Assembly: GCA_947459205.1 (NCBI GenBank)
Contig: CANHCR010000026.1
Location: 1 to 33,902, forward strand
Direction: 5' to 3'
DNA length: 33,902 bases
DNA from: Caryophanales bacterium
GTDB lineage: Bacteria > Bacillota > Bacilli > Paenibacillales > CANHCR01
In this document: positions 7,798-14,989 of the stretch, one piece after another
How positions within the stretch are numbered: position 1 is the first letter of the stretch
Layout of the letters: each line of letters starts with the position of its first letter
Position numbers and translations under genes: made by a program
The notes under the pieces: model-generated
Told to the model about the DNA's origin: nothing
The model's database searches: none
The model's input: only the letters and a program-made list of their open reading frames with translations

Positions 7798-7815
7798 TCA
7801 TTTGGAGGTTGAAAC

Positions 7816-8232
7816 ATGGGCGAACGGATGTATTTCAATAAAATACCTGAATACCAGGAGTTGTTTGCGCTCAAATTGGTGTTGCTCATCCCCATCATAC
7901 TCTCGATTTTTAGCAAAGATCAGAAAATCATCGGACAGCTACCCATCAAGACTAAAGAGCCTTACGTCGATTTATTGCAGATGGCGATGGATAATGCTCA
8001 TAAGGAATTGTCTAAGCAAGAGCAACGTTTGAAGCAGTTGCGACTAGAAATCATTGAGCACGACTTGTCCAAACAGGGGTTGAGTTGTTTATTCAGTTGC
8101 AATGGCTACAGTCATCAATTCCATATGCAGAGCGACTTGCTGCGTGCAGAATTGATGATGTGGATGAAGCATTTCCTCGGGCAAGACGTGCTTAAATATA
8201 TCAAGACGACCAATCCCGACCATCTGCAATGA
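7816..8232 (+). CDS. Unknown 138-aa protein under a predicted SOS box
   Basis: I do not recognise this family. The protein has a hydrophobic stretch near the N-terminus (about residues 17-33, LFALKLVLLIPIILSIF), which may be a membrane segment or a buried helix. A strongly helical, charged part (about 59-82, KELSKQEQRLKQLR) could form a coiled coil. The C-terminal half is rich in Met and His. GGAGG 7 nt upstream fixes ATG 7816. It is monocistronic, converging on the rhomboid gene. The SOS box suggests a damage-response role; a small division inhibitor is one possibility, but no LysM or YneA-like motif is present. Confidence 0.75.
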   Translation: MGERMYFNKIPEYQELFALKLVLLIPIILSIFSKDQKIIGQLPIKTKEPYVDLLQMAMDNAHKELSKQEQRLKQLRLEIIEHDLSKQGLSCLFSCNGYSHQFHMQSDLLRAELMMWMKHFLGQDVLKYIKTTNPDHLQ

Positions 8233-8248
8233 ATGATCGGCAACATTG

Positions 8249-8845
8249 TTAATGATGCTCAATGCGCAGTACGCGTGCGAGCATGTATCCCGCAACGAGT
8301 CCACCCAAATGGCCAATGATTGACGTGCCAGTAAAAATGAACGTTGCTACTACATTGAAAAGGATGATTATATAGAGCGTTGATTTGGCCGACCCGTCAA
8401 AAATATAAGGTTTCTTGCGACTCAAGTAAAATAAAGCGCCGAACACGGCGAACACGGCACCAGATGCACCAACCGTAAATTGTGCCTGCGAGAAGAAATA
8501 AACCAACACATAAGACAAAAATCCGCTACCTAGATAGAGCAAGCCATACTTCCACTTGGACGTCAACTGCTCAACAATCGAAGCGAATAAATAAATCGAA
8601 ATCAAATTCAAAAACAGATGAACGAAATCGAAATGTGTGAAGACCGCAGTGAACAACCGGTACCATTCACCCTCGGCGATTTTCAGCGCGTCAAAAATCC
8701 CCCATGCCTGCAAGACACCAGATCCGCTAATAAAGAATTTGATATAAATAAAGTAAGCGATGTTCAGAACAATCAACGCCATTGTAATTGGGAATTTGCG
8801 AATGTAGCCCTCCAAATTTTCGTTTCGAATAAATACGTTCAACAT
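8249..8845 (-). CDS. Rhomboid family intramembrane serine protease
   Basis: A 198-aa polytopic membrane protein with about six hydrophobic helices. Rhomboid landmarks are WYRLFTAVFTH with HLFLN (His76, Asn80) in helix 2, the catalytic serine in GASGA (Ser128) and the catalytic histidine in GHLGG (His179). These form the Ser-His dyad that cuts substrates within the membrane. The open frame extends 43 codons upstream, but ATG 8845 follows GAGGTGAT and starts at the first helix region. It lacks the C-terminal repeats of longer Bacillus rhomboids. The substrate is unknown. Confidence 0.9.
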   Translation of the reverse strand: MLNVFIRNENLEGYIRKFPITMALIVLNIAYFIYIKFFISGSGVLQAWGIFDALKIAEGEWYRLFTAVFTHFDFVHLFLNLISIYLFASIVEQLTSKWKYGLLYLGSGFLSYVLVYFFSQAQFTVGASGAVFAVFGALFYLSRKKPYIFDGSAKSTLYIIILFNVVATFIFTGTSIIGHLGGLVAGYMLARVLRIEHH

Positions 8846-8860
8846 TATCACCTCATGTCT

Positions 8861-8889
8861 ATTGTAAAACAAAGCAGGCACATTGTCAC
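8861..8889 (-). promoter_or_regulatory. Promoter of the rhomboid gene
   Basis: On the minus strand, -35 GTGACA (8889-8884) and -10 TACAAT (8866-8861) are spaced by 17 nt. It lies between the upstream gene's terminator and the rhomboid ATG. Confidence 0.55.
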
Positions 8890-8902
8890 AGGTGCGGACA
8901 GT

Positions 8903-8933
8903 AAAAATCCGCCCTGCAAAAATGCAGGACGGA
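8903..8933 (-). terminator. Rho-independent terminator of the 200-aa unknown gene
   Basis: On the minus strand TCCGTCCTGCA pairs with TGCAGGGCGGA (11 bp including one T-G pair) around a TTTT loop and is followed by TTTTT. It starts 15 nt after the stop of the gene at 8949-9551. Confidence 0.85.
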
Positions 8934-8948
8934 CCCCTTTTCATTGAA

Positions 8949-9551
8949 TTACACTTCAAGCACAAACATCTCATGATGAAGTTCTTTGAGACGCTCCTTG
9001 TGTTCGTATACTTTCACATCGTCATTTTTTGTCATTGCTTCATAAAGACAGGCGAGTTCGTAATCAATTTCGAGTTTTAAGACAGGAATACGTTGCTCGA
9101 TTCGCTTCGAACGCAGTGCCTTCTTGATGTCATCTGTTGAGATCGACATCGCCTTTTCGAACAAGATGCGATGTTCCACTCCGCTAATCGAAACTTTTTT
9201 CACCAATTCACCAAACATGATATTCTCAATCAATATTTCCTGCTGCATGAACCGCTTGACCACTGCATGACCACGTGTCATGTCGATCATTTTTTCCATC
9301 AGAGTCACTAACCGGTCATCCGCCAACAAACATTCACCGACCATTTTGAACCGTTGCCCCATCCGCAAAAATGTCATTTGCACCATCCGTTCTCCCGACT
9401 GAATCGAAACGATAAATTGTCCCTCGTTTTCTGACCAGTACAAGGAATAACCAGAGTAAATGAGCGATTTGACGAAATCTCGAATTTGTGCGCGATCAAA
9501 ACGGAGCTCCAAATTGCAATACTCAACTTCATAAGGTTGATTCATCATCAT
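8949..9551 (-). CDS. Unknown 200-aa cytoplasmic protein, possibly catabolite controlled
   Basis: I do not recognise the family. The protein is soluble-looking, with no signal peptide or membrane segment. The N-terminal part looks alpha/beta (LELRFDRAQIRDFVKSLIYS), the middle is methionine rich (about 75-110), and the C-terminal third is helical and charged (KALRSKRIEQRIPVLKLEID). Start ATG 9551 is 6 nt after GGGAGG. It is transcribed alone, between its own promoter and terminator, and diverges from yktB across a region with a cre box. Confidence 0.8.
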   Translation of the reverse strand: MMMNQPYEVEYCNLELRFDRAQIRDFVKSLIYSGYSLYWSENEGQFIVSIQSGERMVQMTFLRMGQRFKMVGECLLADDRLVTLMEKMIDMTRGHAVVKRFMQQEILIENIMFGELVKKVSISGVEHRILFEKAMSISTDDIKKALRSKRIEQRIPVLKLEIDYELACLYEAMTKNDDVKVYEHKERLKELHHEMFVLEV

Positions 9552-9607
9552 TCATCGCCTCCCTCGTTCACTTCACTGAATGTTCAGACAATTATTTGGT
9601 TTCTTTT

Positions 9608-9636
9608 ATTTTATCTTATCTTATGCCGTTTGGCAA
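9608..9636 (-). promoter_or_regulatory. Promoter of the 200-aa unknown gene
   Basis: On the minus strand, -35 TTGCCA (9636-9631) and -10 TAAAAT (9613-9608) are separated by 17 nt. The cre box lies 7 bp upstream of the -35. Confidence 0.5.
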
Positions 9637-9643
9637 TGATTTT

Positions 9644-9657
9644 TGTAAACGTTTTCA
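9644..9657. promoter_or_regulatory. Catabolite-responsive element (cre), CcpA operator
   Basis: TGTAAACGTTTTCA matches the Bacillus consensus TGWAARCGYTWNCW at all 14 positions, and so does its reverse complement. It sits between two divergent promoters, 7 bp upstream of one -35 and 2 bp upstream of the other. In Bacillus, CcpA sites upstream of -35 more often activate than repress, but this depends on helical phase. Confidence 0.7.
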
Positions 9658-9659
9658 CT

Positions 9660-9688
9660 TTGATTTTCGCCCATTTTTCGATTACAAT
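9660..9688 (+). promoter_or_regulatory. Promoter of yktB
   Basis: -35 TTGATT (9660-9665) and -10 TACAAT (9683-9688) with a 17-nt spacer, 30 nt before the yktB start codon. The cre box ends 2 bp upstream of the -35. Confidence 0.55.
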
Positions 9689-9718
9689 GACAACGACATA
9701 ACAAAGGAGGATATTCCC

Positions 9719-10345
9719 ATGTTCACCGGTTTTTCAAACGATGATTTCGAGGTCTTCTCTGTACCTGGTCTAGATGCGCGAATGGAGAAATTAATCGAAC
9801 TCATCCGTCCAAAATTAAACATGCTCGGTGCCGATTTCGCACCACAACTTTCTATCCTTTGCGGTGAAGAAATGTTTTCGCACGTTGCCAAACACGCTCG
9901 CCGCACTGTGAATCCGCCAAAAGATACGTGGGTCGCTTGGGCGAAAAACAAACGCGGATACAAGGCGTTACCGCATTTTCAAATCGGTCTATGGGGCACA
10001 CACGTGTTTATCCAGTTTACCATCATTTACGAATGTACGAACAAACAAGTCTTTGCCGAAAATTTGAAAAATCATAAAATACCGCTATACCGACTGGTAC
10101 CCGGGCACTACTACTGGTCAATGGATCACACAAAACCCGAAGTCAACAAAGTGTCCTCACTGGACGAATCGTCCATCGACACAATCACGCAAAAATTGCT
10201 CAATAACAAAAACGCCGAATTTCTGTGTGGCCTACAAATCAACAATGACGACCCAATACTTACAGATGGGGCAAAGTTTTATCGTCTAGTCGAAGAAACA
10301 TTCGAAACGTTGTTGCCCCTTTATCAAATGTCATTTGAATCTTAA
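9719..10345 (+). CDS. yktB: UPF0637/DUF1054 family protein YktB
   Basis: A 208-aa soluble protein of the YktB family (about 212 aa in Bacillus). Recognisable parts are FTGFSNDDFEVFSVPGLDAR at the N-terminus, PPKDTWVAW, the GYKALPHFQIGLW segment and HTKPE. The biochemical role is unknown. The open frame extends 77 codons further upstream, but that stretch holds promoters and a cre box. AGGAGG 7 nt before ATG 9719 marks the true start. It ends at a hairpin shared with the converging Rpn-like pseudogene. Confidence 0.9.
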   Translation: MFTGFSNDDFEVFSVPGLDARMEKLIELIRPKLNMLGADFAPQLSILCGEEMFSHVAKHARRTVNPPKDTWVAWAKNKRGYKALPHFQIGLWGTHVFIQFTIIYECTNKQVFAENLKNHKIPLYRLVPGHYYWSMDHTKPEVNKVSSLDESSIDTITQKLLNNKNAEFLCGLQINNDDPILTDGAKFYRLVEETFETLLPLYQMSFES

Positions 10346-10379
10346 AAAAATGCTCCCTTGTCAGCAAAACAAGGGAGCA
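10344..10379 (-). terminator. Rho-independent terminator at the end of the Tad/Rpn operon
   Basis: A perfect 11-bp stem (10351-10361 with 10369-10379, TGCTCCCTTGT) and a 7-nt loop. On the minus strand it is followed by TTTTTTT, so it mainly ends transcription from the Rpn-like gene. On the plus strand it lies just after the yktB stop but has no T tract there. Confidence 0.85.
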
Positions 10380-10385
10380 ACACGT

Positions 10386-10601
10386 TTATACTGTCAAACC
10401 ACGCACTTGATCAGCGGTCAAACCTGTTAAATCGGCAATTCTCTCCAATGTAAATGTTCCGTCGGCAAGCAACCGTCTTGCCAACGCGATTTGACTTTCT
10501 AGTTTGCCCTCTAGTAGTGCCTGTTCCCGTACCTCGCGAAACGTGCGTTGATAATATGTCTCCACTGTTTCAGACACTTTTCCTTCTTCTCCACGCTTCA
10601 T
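10386..10601 (-). CDS. Possible internally initiated Rpn C-terminal protein (71 aa)
   Basis: Inside the frameshifted Rpn gene, the downstream frame holds ATG 10601 preceded, 9-10 nt upstream, by GAGGTG, a six-base match to the anti-Shine-Dalgarno sequence. The product would be a 71-aa helical, charged protein starting MKRGEEGKVSE and ending LTGLTADQVRGLTV. In E. coli Rpn genes an internal start is known to make a short C-terminal partner of the nuclease. By analogy this fragment could still be made although the long form is broken. This is inference; the fragment may be debris. Confidence 0.4.
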   Translation of the reverse strand: MKRGEEGKVSETVETYYQRTFREVREQALLEGKLESQIALARRLLADGTFTLERIADLTGLTADQVRGLTV

Positions 10602-11317
10602 TTGCTTAAACACCTCTGCGATTTCGACTTTATAAACCAATCCATCAAAGCATCGTATTCATCATCCGACAGCTTATCAAGGTATCGTGGCAACTCTTTC
10701 AAACGACGAATCGTTTCAATGTGATGAACTTCTAATACTTGCTCAATCCAAAACACTTTACTCATGCAACTACGCATCGACTGAAGTTCGTCGGCAGGCA
10801 ACCGATGTACATCGAGAAGTTGCACGAGTTGATGTTTAATAACAGACTCATCACCCCATTCTGCAGTTATGTCTCTCGACAACGAAATTCGCTCATGCCA
10901 ACCCCGCCATGGATACAAACCGTTATAGAGCACCACTCTTTTCACTGTTGGCAATCGCAGTTGGTCGGGACGAGGCGCTTCAGCAAGATCTAATCGCCAA
11001 GCATCAATTTTTGACTGCATTGCCTGAAGTTCATATTCAAGAAAACGCAAATCAATAATCGGATCTTCGGTTCGCTGAAATTCCACCATCACTAACCATT
11101 CTCTTGTAATGCCATTCAATTCGATAACGAAAAGTACATATTCCGTCTCCAATGAGGTGACATCCAGCACGGTCGATTCCCGCGGTAAGCCCATGAAATC
11201 ATACAAAAAACCAAGGAAGACTTGAAGTTTACGAAACAATCTTTTGTACCCTTTGTCGTGCACTTGGTACAACTTTTCCGGGGCATCTTCTGTCGCGTCA
11301 AAAACGTAAGTTTGCAA
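10386..11317 (-). pseudogene. Rpn-type PD-(D/E)XK nuclease/transposase gene, frameshifted
   Basis: Rpn proteins are PD-(D/E)XK nucleases, historically labelled putative transposases and linked to RecA-independent recombination and, for some, phage defence. The N-terminal frame (down to the stop at 10598) begins FDATEDAPEKLYQVHDKGYK and has the nuclease-like WLVMVEFQ (E-x-Q). Near 10635 the downstream frame must be entered by a -1 shift: that frame continues as VYKVEIAEVFKQMKRGEEGK and ends with a LARRLLADGTF...ADLTGLT motif shared with the intact Rpn gene at 30351. No slippery heptamer is visible, so a mutational frameshift is most likely. A TTG at 11317 is the favoured start (AGGGG 8 nt upstream), just after the preceding gene. 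Confidence 0.75.
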
Positions 11318-11330
11318 GCTAACAGCCCCT

Positions 11331-12107
11331 CTAATATGAAGTATACAATATTTCATTCAGTTTTGAAGTCGATAATGCGTATAATGTATTGGTCCAGATA
11401 CCAACTGATTCTGCTCGCATACAAGTAATTAAACCTTCATCAATCACAATATTTCCATACTCCGCATCGTTTCTACCACTTTGATCAGAGTTGGGAAAGG
11501 AAAATTCGAATTCATCGCCGACCGCGAGTTGTAGATCTCGCTGCAGTTGTTCCATCATCACCGACTGTTTCCAACGTTTGAAGGATGTCTCATCCGAGAG
11601 CAGTTTCACTTTCGTTTGCTGAAATAGTTCAGCCCGGTTTCCACTCAACCAACGATTTTCTGCAGCGTAGTACATCGTCAGCGATGATCTGCTCGTTAAT
11701 TGATATACATTGCCCGCTCGATCAGTAGCAGAGAAGTTTCGTTTCGCTTGCACATTGCGTTTCGGCTCACCGTATGCGCCATTACCGGCAGCCACCTCAT
11801 GAAAAGGTACCATGGTGTATCCATCGTGTTCAACGATGACCATTAACGCAAGATGCTTCTGAGCACGAACTGCAATTGAACCAAAATTGAGGTTTGACAG
11901 GCTGCGGTAAAAACGATCAATCACCGCAGCTTCCCCCAACCCTTGTGACATAACAAACGACGCATCTTCTGTCGCTGATTGTAACATGCGCTCAAGCCAA
12001 ATCATTGACTGTTCGTCGCGAGACCATTGTTGCAATTGCCAATCTAACTGCAATTGAAACGGACTAATGATAATGACCCAAAGCAATGCGAAATCAGTGA
12101 GGCGCAT
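11331..12107 (-). CDS. Unknown membrane-anchored protein of the Tad-type operon (258 aa)
   Basis: No family recognised. The N-terminus is a single hydrophobic segment (about residues 5-20, FALLWVIIISPFQLQL) and the rest is predicted outside the membrane. It resembles the small minor-pilin or TadE/TadG-like proteins that follow the platform gene in Tad loci, but no sequence motif proves it. ATG 12107 lies 14 nt inside the previous gene, so translation is coupled. It is the last clear structural gene before the Rpn pseudogene. Confidence 0.7.
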   Translation of the reverse strand: MRLTDFALLWVIIISPFQLQLDWQLQQWSRDEQSMIWLERMLQSATEDASFVMSQGLGEAAVIDRFYRSLSNLNFGSIAVRAQKHLALMVIVEHDGYTMVPFHEVAAGNGAYGEPKRNVQAKRNFSATDRAGNVYQLTSRSSLTMYYAAENRWLSGNRAELFQQTKVKLLSDETSFKRWKQSVMMEQLQRDLQLAVGDEFEFSFPNSDQSGRNDAEYGNIVIDEGLITCMRAESVGIWTNTLYALSTSKLNEILYTSY

Positions 12108-12591
12108 TTTTCACAATTCCGCCATATGGCAGCCAGACAAGCGGTACAGAATCTTGGTTACCTGCTGTTTCCTCACTTTTTACCGTGACATAGAATTCAT
12201 CACCAGCGGCGAAGTAATACGTGCCGTCCGAATCAGCATCTTCGTAATCATCGGCAGGAAACAACACTTCAAGAATTTGTGGATTGTAATACTCTTCCAT
12301 ACTCTCAATCATATCTCCATTCTCTTTACTCGTTATCCAACGTTTTTTCACATGTTTCAAATCCACGCGAATCGACAATCCGCTTGTCGCCAGCTGTTCT
12401 TCAAATTCCCGATACATCGGAGCGCTCAAAAACCCTTTCGCACATACATCGTCGACAAAACGCGTTACTGCTTGTTGCGTCATCAAAAATATTAACTGTT
12501 GCTGTCTGTCTAATGAGGCTGTGAGCGGATAAAGGTACAATAAAATAGCGCTCACGACAACAGCTACGACGAATGACAAACTATCTTTCAA
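12094..12591 (-). CDS. Unknown membrane-anchored protein of the Tad-type operon (165 aa)
   Basis: No family recognised. It has one N-terminal membrane segment (about 5-22, LSFVVAVVVSAILLYLYPL), then a helical part with TQQAVTRFVDDVCAKG and an acidic, tyrosine-rich C-terminal half (EDADSDGTYYF, residues about 120-140). The layout is that of a pseudopilin or pilus-accessory protein: a short cytoplasmic start, one helix and an extracellular domain. The start is TTG 12591, 6 nt after the upstream stop, and its end overlaps the next gene. Confidence 0.7.
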   Translation of the reverse strand: MKDSLSFVVAVVVSAILLYLYPLTASLDRQQQLIFLMTQQAVTRFVDDVCAKGFLSAPMYREFEEQLATSGLSIRVDLKHVKKRWITSKENGDMIESMEEYYNPQILEVLFPADDYEDADSDGTYYFAAGDEFYVTVKSEETAGNQDSVPLVWLPYGGIVKNAPH

Positions 12592-12597
12592 ACGGAA

Positions 12598-12774
12598 TCA
12601 CGCTCCGCCCACACGTTTTAGCATAATCGTTTGCTGTCCGCCTGCCACTTTGGCGAATGATTCAATGCCAACGCGATCTTGTTCAAACAAAGCCATTGCG
12701 AGCGGTATTGCGCTGAGAAATAAAATGCAGGCTGCAATCAACGTTAACGCCGCACCAGTGGTCACCTCGTTCAT
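12598..12774 (-). CDS. Small membrane protein of the Tad-type operon (58 aa)
   Basis: A 58-codon frame in the gap between two operon genes. It reads MNEVTTGAALTLIAACILFL at the start, giving one membrane helix (about residues 8-30), followed by a short polar tail with VAGGQQTIMLKRVGGA. It begins 7 nt after the stop of the pilin-like gene and ends 6 nt before the next start, with no strong ribosome binding site, so it is probably translated by coupling. Its size and place suggest a small pilin-like or assembly subunit. The function is unproven. Confidence 0.65.
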   Translation of the reverse strand: MNEVTTGAALTLIAACILFLSAIPLAMALFEQDRVGIESFAKVAGGQQTIMLKRVGGA

Positions 12775-12781
12775 CTGCCAA

Positions 12782-13243
12782 TTAACTCGTTTTCTGAGTT
12801 AAGACAATGGCACGCACAACACGGTTGCTATCATAAATCAGTTGCGATTTAAATTGAGCAATTGGATTGACATAATCGACATGTGCATCGTCATATGCGT
12901 TGCTGAGATCGGTGACCCCTGCGGCGCCCACCACACCAAGTGAACTCACTACTTTGCCGTACCAAATACCTGTCGTATTTTTACCAGTTTTGACACTTAC
13001 GCCGAACTGCGGATTGGTGGCATATTTGCGGATGGCATTCATTACTTGACTGCCAGACACCGTTTTTTGGTCATAAGCCGAAAATTGCACGGTCGCCATA
13101 TCGTTTTGCAAGTCTGAGAATCCTTTTTGCGCTTGCGAAGCCGCCTCTTGTCCGGATTGAAATACGATTACCCCCAACGTGATAATGGCTATGGTGATCA
13201 ACACGGCCGCAGCGATCATTAAAGCTTTAACTCCATTTTCCAT
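12782..13243 (-). CDS. Pilin-like protein of the Tad-type operon (153 aa)
   Basis: The protein starts MENGVKALMIAAAVLITIAI: a seven-residue polar leader followed by a long hydrophobic helix (about 8-28), and then a soluble domain of about 120 residues with QAQKGFSDLQND and a GKNTTGIWYG segment. This is the plan of a type IV pilin-like subunit placed directly after the TadBC platform, so it is the best candidate for the major exported subunit. It lacks the canonical Flp prepilin cleavage pattern (G before a +5 Glu), so the processing route is unclear. GAGGAGAG 9 nt upstream supports ATG 13243, the strongest such site in this part of the operon. Confidence 0.65.
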   Translation of the reverse strand: MENGVKALMIAAAVLITIAIITLGVIVFQSGQEAASQAQKGFSDLQNDMATVQFSAYDQKTVSGSQVMNAIRKYATNPQFGVSVKTGKNTTGIWYGKVVSSLGVVGAAGVTDLSNAYDDAHVDYVNPIAQFKSQLIYDSNRVVRAIVLTQKTS

Positions 13244-13258
13244 GAATAAATCTCTCCT

Positions 13259-14989
13259 CTAAAGTGTTTGAAATTGTTGATAATACGTTTGCATCTGCTG
13301 CATACCGACGAACATCATGGGAATGAGCAAATAAATAAAAATGACGGCATAGAGTGGCACAAAACCAATTAATTTGCCCCACGCTGATTTGGCTGCGATA
13401 TTTTTTTCAAACTGTAACTTACGTTGTTCGTGAATAAACGCTCGGTCGCTATTTAGATCATCGAATGCAACACGCAAGTCGACGCGCTCAGCCGCTTCAA
13501 TCAACTGTTCGACGATTTGTCGGAATGGTTCAAAAGCAACTTGGTCGCGCAGTTCTTCAAGCGCTTGCCGTCCACCCGCACCGAACGAGAGGAGACACTG
13601 TTGCAACGGTGTCTGGAAATGCTGGGCAAAACGCAACATCCACTCGAGTACGTGTTCGACGTTCATCCGCTCCATCGGCGTTAAAATAGTGAGTAAGGTC
13701 TCAAATTGTTCGACTTCACCGGCAAGCGCGAATTTACGCATTCCTCTTCGAAACATCAACAAAAACAACGGAAGCAAATAGGCGAAACAGACGATGAAGC
13801 AACAAGCGATAAACTGCAGGACTGTAAATGATGAGAAGGATACAAGACATACAGCGGTGGATAGTAGACCTGTAAGTATTGCGTAAATAAGGCGACGCAA
13901 ATAAAAAAGTTCGACTTCTGCTTGCTCGCCGAGCAAAATCAACTGACTGCGCATCCACTCATATTTGGCCGCTCCCGGATTCGGCATCCAGCGAATCAGA
14001 ACAACACGTATCCATCGCGAGCGAAACAATCGTTTTTCTAAAGACATAGATGGCGATGATCCAGCGCTCTCGCCCCACTCCAATACGTGTAACTGTCGCA
14101 CCAATACAAAGCATAAAAAACTCGTCACATAAATGGCGATTTCGCACAAAAATCCATGCCCGCTCGCATAGAACTCTCCCATCCCTGGGAAACTGTCACT
14201 TGCCCAGCGAGCAAGTGGCGCCAGCGACAACAAAGGTAAGACAGTGATGGTTTGCAAACTTTGAAGCAGAAAACTCAAGCGCTGTCTACGCACGTGCTCC
14301 ATCTCGATTTCCCCAATAAGACCGGCCAAAGATTTTTGAAAGAGTGAACCATCGCTTAATGTTCGGTCACCAAATTCAAAAACCAAGTAAGCAACGCCAG
14401 CCAATGCCTGCAAATATTTGTTAGGCGCCGTTTCGTAATACTCACCGATGGCCGTTTGCGGATGATGAGAGGCAAGACACTCCGCTATTTTTAATGCATG
14501 CGTTTTTGCTACATTCGGCGCCTCTGCTGCTGCCTCGTAAATCGCTTCATACACCATTTGATGACGATGATAGCGCCTGCGAATTTGTGCAATCAATCCA
14601 GTGAGCTGCCTAAGTAACCTCATCTCTAATCGACGAATCAAGATATCGGACAAAAACCCGTAAATATAGACCGTACTGAACAGCAGCAGCATCAATGAAA
14701 ACACATCGCGGTTTATGCTAAGGACTACCACCCATATCGTCAAAAAACTAAGGATAACGAGCAAAAAGTAGCGGACTGACTGAAGCCGGATACTATGTTC
14801 GTCGTCTGCTTGAATCATCCGGATGCGGTGCTGGATATCCAGTAGAATCGAACGAAGCAACGGACGGCGCACACAAAACTCATATAAGACCATCAAGAAG
14901 CGATACAGATGTTGACGCCATGCGATTCGCTCTGTCAGGCCCTCGCGGCTAGCTCGTCTCAATCGTTTCGTTCGAAACATTCGTTTCAT
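13259..14989 (-). CDS. Tad-type membrane platform, TadB-TadC fusion
   Basis: A 576-aa polytopic protein. Membrane segments appear near residues 70-115, 240-300, 365-412 and 540-565. Two GspF-like (T2SSF) halves are visible: one around residues 115-300 and one around 415-570, the second ending with the hydrophobic VPLYAVIFIYLLIPMMFVGM. Standard Tad systems split these into TadB and TadC (about 300 aa each), so this looks like a natural fusion. It would form the inner platform driven by the TadA ATPase encoded just upstream. ATG 14989 follows GAGGTAGGTG and lies 41 nt inside the TadA gene. Confidence 0.75.
   Translation of the reverse strand: MKRMFRTKRLRRASREGLTERIAWRQHLYRFLMVLYEFCVRRPLLRSILLDIQHRIRMIQADDEHSIRLQSVRYFLLVILSFLTIWVVVLSINRDVFSLMLLLFSTVYIYGFLSDILIRRLEMRLLRQLTGLIAQIRRRYHRHQMVYEAIYEAAAEAPNVAKTHALKIAECLASHHPQTAIGEYYETAPNKYLQALAGVAYLVFEFGDRTLSDGSLFQKSLAGLIGEIEMEHVRRQRLSFLLQSLQTITVLPLLSLAPLARWASDSFPGMGEFYASGHGFLCEIAIYVTSFLCFVLVRQLHVLEWGESAGSSPSMSLEKRLFRSRWIRVVLIRWMPNPGAAKYEWMRSQLILLGEQAEVELFYLRRLIYAILTGLLSTAVCLVSFSSFTVLQFIACCFIVCFAYLLPLFLLMFRRGMRKFALAGEVEQFETLLTILTPMERMNVEHVLEWMLRFAQHFQTPLQQCLLSFGAGGRQALEELRDQVAFEPFRQIVEQLIEAAERVDLRVAFDDLNSDRAFIHEQRKLQFEKNIAAKSAWGKLIGFVPLYAVIFIYLLIPMMFVGMQQMQTYYQQFQTL

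Noticed and set aside
8249-8974. Rhomboid start at 8974
   Set aside because: The extra 43 residues cross the upstream terminator and promoter; ATG 8845 has GAGGTGAT.
9488-9718. N-terminal extension of yktB (start at 9488)
   Set aside because: The extension crosses two promoters and a cre box, and the ATG at 9719 has a strong ribosome binding site and gives the family's usual length.
10598-10640. Programmed -1 frameshift in the Rpn gene
   Set aside because: No X-XXY-YYZ slippery heptamer or clear downstream stem was seen at the junction; a mutation is simpler.
10386-11317. Insertion sequence, because Rpn proteins are labelled putative transposases
   Set aside because: No terminal inverted repeats or target duplications were seen around either Rpn gene, and the family acts as nucleases.
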